A DNA stretch of 64,000 nt from Flaviflexus huanghaiensis. GTDB taxonomy: Bacteria > Actinomycetota > Actinomycetes > Actinomycetales > Actinomycetaceae. The translations under genes and the position numbers were made by a program. Below, one piece after another: positions 60,973-64,000 of this stretch. The stretch covers positions 1 through 64,000 of the forward strand of contig NZ_JACFAK010000007.1 in assembly GCF_014118685.1 (NCBI RefSeq). The letters run 5' to 3'. Positions within the stretch are counted from its first letter, which is position 1, and each line of letters opens with the position of its first letter. The notes under the pieces are model-generated. The model did not search any database, was not told the DNA's origin, and saw only the letters and a program-made list of their open reading frames with translations.

Positions 60973-62505
60973 TTAGGCGCTTGGTCCGCCGAGGCCGAGG
61001 TCTCTTTCGGAGTACCCGGTGGCACCGAAGCGTGTCGTGTGAACGTCACCGAGGGTGACGTGGATGGACTGCTGAATGGAGTAAAAGTCGAGCGAACGGT
61101 AACCGCCCTCGTGGCCCAGACCGGAACCCTTGACCCCACCGAACGGGGTGCGCAGGTCACGAACGTTGTGAGAGTTGATCCACACCATGCCGGACTCGAT
61201 AGCACCGGCGACGTTATGTGCGCGAGCGATGTCGTTGGTCCACACGTAGGCTGCAAGCCCGTACTCGACGTTGTTCGCGAGCTCGATCGCTTCCTCGTCC
61301 GTGTCGAACGGGGTGATGGCGACAACCGGGCCGAAGATTTCCTCTTGGAAGATTCGAGCGTCCGGTGCGACATCGGCAAAAACGGTTGGCTCGACGTAGT
61401 TGCCTTCTGGCAGGTGGTGCGGGCGGCCGCCGCCAGCAATGAGGCGAGCCTCGTGCTTGCCGATTTCGATGTAGCTCGTCACCTTCTCGTAGTGCTCGGG
61501 GTGGACGAGCGCGGCAAGCTCCGTGACCGGGTCGGACGGGGGCCCGACGACGATCTTGTTCGCCCTCTCTGCGTACGCCTCGAGGAATCGGTCGTAAATG
61601 GAGCGGTGGACGAGTATGCGGGAGGATGCGGTGCATCGTTCTCCGTTGAGTGAGAAGACGCCGAACAGCGTCGAGTCGAGAGCCTTTTCGAAGTCGGCAT
61701 CCTCGAAGATGATGGCGGGCGACTTGCCGCCCAACTCAAGCGACAGGTGCTTCATGTGCTCAGCGCCGTTGCCGTAGACGATCTTGCCGGTGGCGAGCGA
61801 GCCCGTGAAAGAAATGAGGTTCGTGTCCGGGTGCTTGACGAGCGCATCTCCCGCGCCCGCACCATCGCCGTAGACGATGTTGAACACACCCTCGGGTACA
61901 CCCGCCTTCTCCATAATGTCGACCCAAAGGTTCGCGGAGACAGGGGTGAACTCGGCAGGCTTGAGCACGACGGTGCAACCCGAGGCAAGGGCAGGCGCGA
62001 GCTTCCACGACTCCTGCATGAACGGCGTATTCCACGGGGTGATGAGGCCGGCGACACCAAGCGGCTTCCGGTTGACGTAGTTAATCTGCCGACCCGGCAT
62101 CTTAAACGCGCCGTCGACCTGGGCAACGATAAGGTCGGCAAAGAAGCGGAAGTTCTCGGCCGCTCTGTTTGCCTGACCCTTCGCCTGACGGATCGGCAGG
62201 CCGGAGTCGAAGGACTCAATGGCGGCGAGTTCATCGTTGATTTTCGCCACCTCGTCGGCAACCCTGTTGAGGATCGTCGCACGCTCGCGGGGCAGCATGT
62301 GCGGCCACGGTCCCTCGTCGAACGCCTTCTTCGCCGCTGCGACAGCGCGGTCGACGTCCTCCTTACCGCCCGCGGCGGCCGTTATGTAGTTCTGGTTCGT
62401 CGTCGGCTCGAGGACGTCGAAGACCTCGCCGGACACAGAATCGTGTAGCGCACCGCCGTAGTAGTGCTGGATTCGCTCGGGAAGCCCTGCAGGCTTGTCG
62501 ATCAT
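60973..62505 (-). CDS. hpaE: 5-carboxymethyl-2-hydroxymuconate-semialdehyde dehydrogenase
   Basis: The 510-residue aldehyde dehydrogenase has the general base in LELGGKSP, the catalytic Cys in NGERCTASSRI and the NAD loop FTGSLATGK. It oxidises the ring-cleavage product to the tricarboxylate used by HpaG. It lies 117 bases before hpaD in the same direction. Confidence 0.93.
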   Translation of the reverse strand: MIDKPAGLPERIQHYYGGALHDSVSGEVFDVLEPTTNQNYITAAAGGKEDVDRAVAAAKKAFDEGPWPHMLPRERATILNRVADEVAKINDELAAIESFDSGLPIRQAKGQANRAAENFRFFADLIVAQVDGAFKMPGRQINYVNRKPLGVAGLITPWNTPFMQESWKLAPALASGCTVVLKPAEFTPVSANLWVDIMEKAGVPEGVFNIVYGDGAGAGDALVKHPDTNLISFTGSLATGKIVYGNGAEHMKHLSLELGGKSPAIIFEDADFEKALDSTLFGVFSLNGERCTASSRILVHRSIYDRFLEAYAERANKIVVGPPSDPVTELAALVHPEHYEKVTSYIEIGKHEARLIAGGGRPHHLPEGNYVEPTVFADVAPDARIFQEEIFGPVVAITPFDTDEEAIELANNVEYGLAAYVWTNDIARAHNVAGAIESGMVWINSHNVRDLRTPFGGVKGSGLGHEGGYRSLDFYSIQQSIHVTLGDVHTTRFGATGYSERDLGLGGPSA

Positions 62506-62553
62506 TGTCTCTCCTTCTCACAGGCGCACGCGCGCCGTCACATCACGTCTGGG

Positions 62554-64000
62554 TCAGCGGGCCGAAGCCCACTCGTCGTAGCGCTCGCGCCACGTTGCAT
62601 TCATGGGGTACAGCCCGTCGACCGAGTGGCCCTCGGATACCATCTGGGCGATGAACTCCTCCTCGGACTCCTGCTGTTCTGCAGCCTCGAGGATTCCAAG
62701 GACCATGTGCGGGGGAATAACGAGGGCACCGTCATCGTCGCCCACGATGACATCGCCCGGCTGAACGGTGACCCCACCACAACTGATCGTGTCGTCAACG
62801 CTCCACGGAATGTGGACGCGGCCGAGCACGGACGGATGGGCGGCCTGGGCGAAGACGGGTAAACCGACATCGCCCACCGGGCCCCAGTCGCGCACCGCTC
62901 CATCGGTGATGATGCCGGCGGCGCCGCGCACCTTCGCCCGCAGGGCGAGAATGTCACCGAGAGTGCCCGCGAATTCGAACGAGCGTGCCTCCATGACGAG
63001 GACTTCGCCCTCGTTGATCGTATCGACCGCGCGCTTCTGCGCGTTATATCCGCCGCCGTGGGCCTTGAACAGGTCGGGACGGTGCGCAACGTAACGTAGC
63101 GTGCGGGCTCGACCGACGAGCTTCGTACCCGGTGTCATCGGGTGGACACCATCGATCGACACGTTCGGGTAACCTGCCTGCCGCAACTGGGACGACAGTG
63201 TCGCGACCGCGACGTTCGCCAGCCGCTCGCGGATCTTCGGAGTTAACTCGAACGCCGGCTCAAGACCAGCGGCCTCACGGCTACCCCACGCATCGATGCG
63301 CTGGCGATCATCCGCCTTTGGCGCCGATCCGATGTCGGCAAGGGCCGGTCCTGCAACGACCGTTGTCGTGAGCTCTCCGGACGTGATCGACGGGTCCGTC
63401 TCGGAGGTCACCTCAACGGTGACGGTCTGTCCGGGCCGCAGGACAGAGGACCCTGCCGGTGTGCCAGTGAGGATGACATCGCCCGGCTCGAGCGTCATGA
63501 AGCGGGATAGGTCTGCGATGAAGTGGGCAAAGCTGAAGAGAAGAGTGGACGATGAATCGTCCTGAACGACCGTGCCGTCAACAGTGGCCGTGATTCGCAA
63601 CGCCGCCGGGTCGATGGAGGCTGCCTCGATAAGCCGCGGACCAATCGGGGTCATCCCGTCACCGGACTTCGAGCGAACGTTCGAGCCCTTGTCTGCCGAC
63701 CTGAAGTCGAGCAGGCCCATGTCATTCGCCGCGGTCACCCAGCCGACGTGACTCCACGCATCCTCTTGAGGGATGTTGCGGCCAGCGGTCCCGATGACGA
63801 GGGCGATTTCCGCTTCGAAAACAAGGAGCTCGGTACCGTCGGGGCGGACGACCTCACCCGGGCCGGTGAGCGAAGAGGGTGCTTTGAAGAAGTAGGAGGC
63901 CTCCGACGGGATCCGTCCGCGCTGTTCGGCGCGGGAAGGGTACGCGAGGTGGACGGCGATAACCTTCCCCACCGGGTGTGTAAGCGTGTCCGCGATGATG
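62554..64000 (-). CDS. fumarylacetoacetate-hydrolase domain fused to an RraA-like domain (HpaG-like), 5' end cut
   Basis: At least 480 residues. The first half (up to about 220) is a FAH-family isomerase/decarboxylase (HpaG-like), with ELLVFEAEIALVIG, NDMGLLDFRSADKGSNVRSKS and GDVILTGTPAGSS. The second half (about 245-465) is RraA-like, with GTLGDILALRAKVRGAAGIITDGAVRD and the GDDDGALVIPP loop. RraA-like HMG/CHA aldolases and oxaloacetate decarboxylases share these motifs. A GTG at 63972 is possible, but the frame is open to the window edge and upstream residues (DTLTHPVGKVIAVHL) continue without break, so the true start is probably outside. Confidence 0.85.
   Translation of the reverse strand, partial: IIADTLTHPVGKVIAVHLAYPSRAEQRGRIPSEASYFFKAPSSLTGPGEVVRPDGTELLVFEAEIALVIGTAGRNIPQEDAWSHVGWVTAANDMGLLDFRSADKGSNVRSKSGDGMTPIGPRLIEAASIDPAALRITATVDGTVVQDDSSSTLLFSFAHFIADLSRFMTLEPGDVILTGTPAGSSVLRPGQTVTVEVTSETDPSITSGELTTTVVAGPALADIGSAPKADDRQRIDAWGSREAAGLEPAFELTPKIRERLANVAVATLSSQLRQAGYPNVSIDGVHPMTPGTKLVGRARTLRYVAHRPDLFKAHGGGYNAQKRAVDTINEGEVLVMEARSFEFAGTLGDILALRAKVRGAAGIITDGAVRDWGPVGDVGLPVFAQAAHPSVLGRVHIPWSVDDTISCGGVTVQPGDVIVGDDDGALVIPPHMVLGILEAAEQQESEEEFIAQMVSEGHSVDGLYPMNATWRERYDEWASAR

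Noticed and set aside
59995-61653. 552-residue plus-strand open frame opposite hpaD/hpaE
   Set aside because: Shadow of two well-supported genes in GC-rich DNA; no ribosome binding site or recognisable domain.
1-64000. CRISPR array or rRNA operon
   Set aside because: No regularly spaced direct repeats and no rRNA-like sequence seen.

Overview
The window comes from a high-G+C Gram-positive actinobacterium. Codons mostly end in G or C, GTG starts are common, and several gene neighbourhoods are typical of the phylum: gephyrin-like Glp, its membrane partner and 5-FCL; FmdB, SAF and MscL; Excalibur-domain nucleases; nitrobindin. The homoprotocatechuate dioxygenase lines up residue for residue with the extradiol enzyme of Brevibacterium fuscum. 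I cannot name a genus from sequence alone.

Layout. 0-9.4 kb: the end of an IS481-like transposase, a metallo-beta-lactamase (lactonase-like) gene divergent from a GAF/PucR regulator, a secreted HNH-Excalibur nuclease, a zinc alcohol dehydrogenase, a DUF2254 membrane protein, dihydroxyacetone kinase dhaKL and a YggS PLP protein. 9.5-22.4 kb: a glycan locus with a PIG-L deacetylase, three family-9 glycosyltransferases, two GT4-type glycosyltransferases, GmhB-like phosphatase, SDR, aldehyde dehydrogenase, bifunctional HldE kinase/adenylyltransferase and an epimerase fused to a ferritin-like domain. Together these point to an ADP-heptose-type sugar nucleotide and its transfer to a glycan in an organism without LPS. 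22.7-29.7 kb: lipoprotein, nitrobindin, topoisomerase IB, MMPL exporter with its TetR regulator, and TerC behind a structured leader that buries the ribosome binding site.

29.7-36.3 kb is a plastic, partly decayed segment: a frameshifted pentapeptide/DinB remnant joined to a second, broken copy of the upstream TetR gene, a DUF305 membrane protein, a complete but frameshifted IS3-family element with 25-bp terminal inverted repeats, gene debris, a Cys/His mini-protein and an ImmA/IrrE-DUF4411 (PIN) toxin-antitoxin-like pair. It ends at tRNA-Ala(CGC).

36.4-46.6 kb is core chromosome: a GlpR/SepX-like divisome membrane protein, Glp (MoeA-like), 5-FCL, FmdB, SAF, MscL, a 1,400-residue degenerate helicase with a restriction-like nuclease end, a lipase-like hydrolase and a mini-zincin. 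46.7-53.4 kb holds an AfuABC/FbpABC-like ABC importer, a GlpT-family antiporter and a two-component system, which I read as a phosphorylated-sugar or organophosphate uptake module. 53.4-64 kb ends with a deaminase and a minus-strand homoprotocatechuate meta-cleavage operon: an FAH domain fused to an RraA-like domain, HpaE, HpaD, an MFS importer, a GntR regulator, a class A flavin hydroxylase, HpaH and HpaI. This operon would take a hydroxyphenylacetate to pyruvate and succinate semialdehyde.
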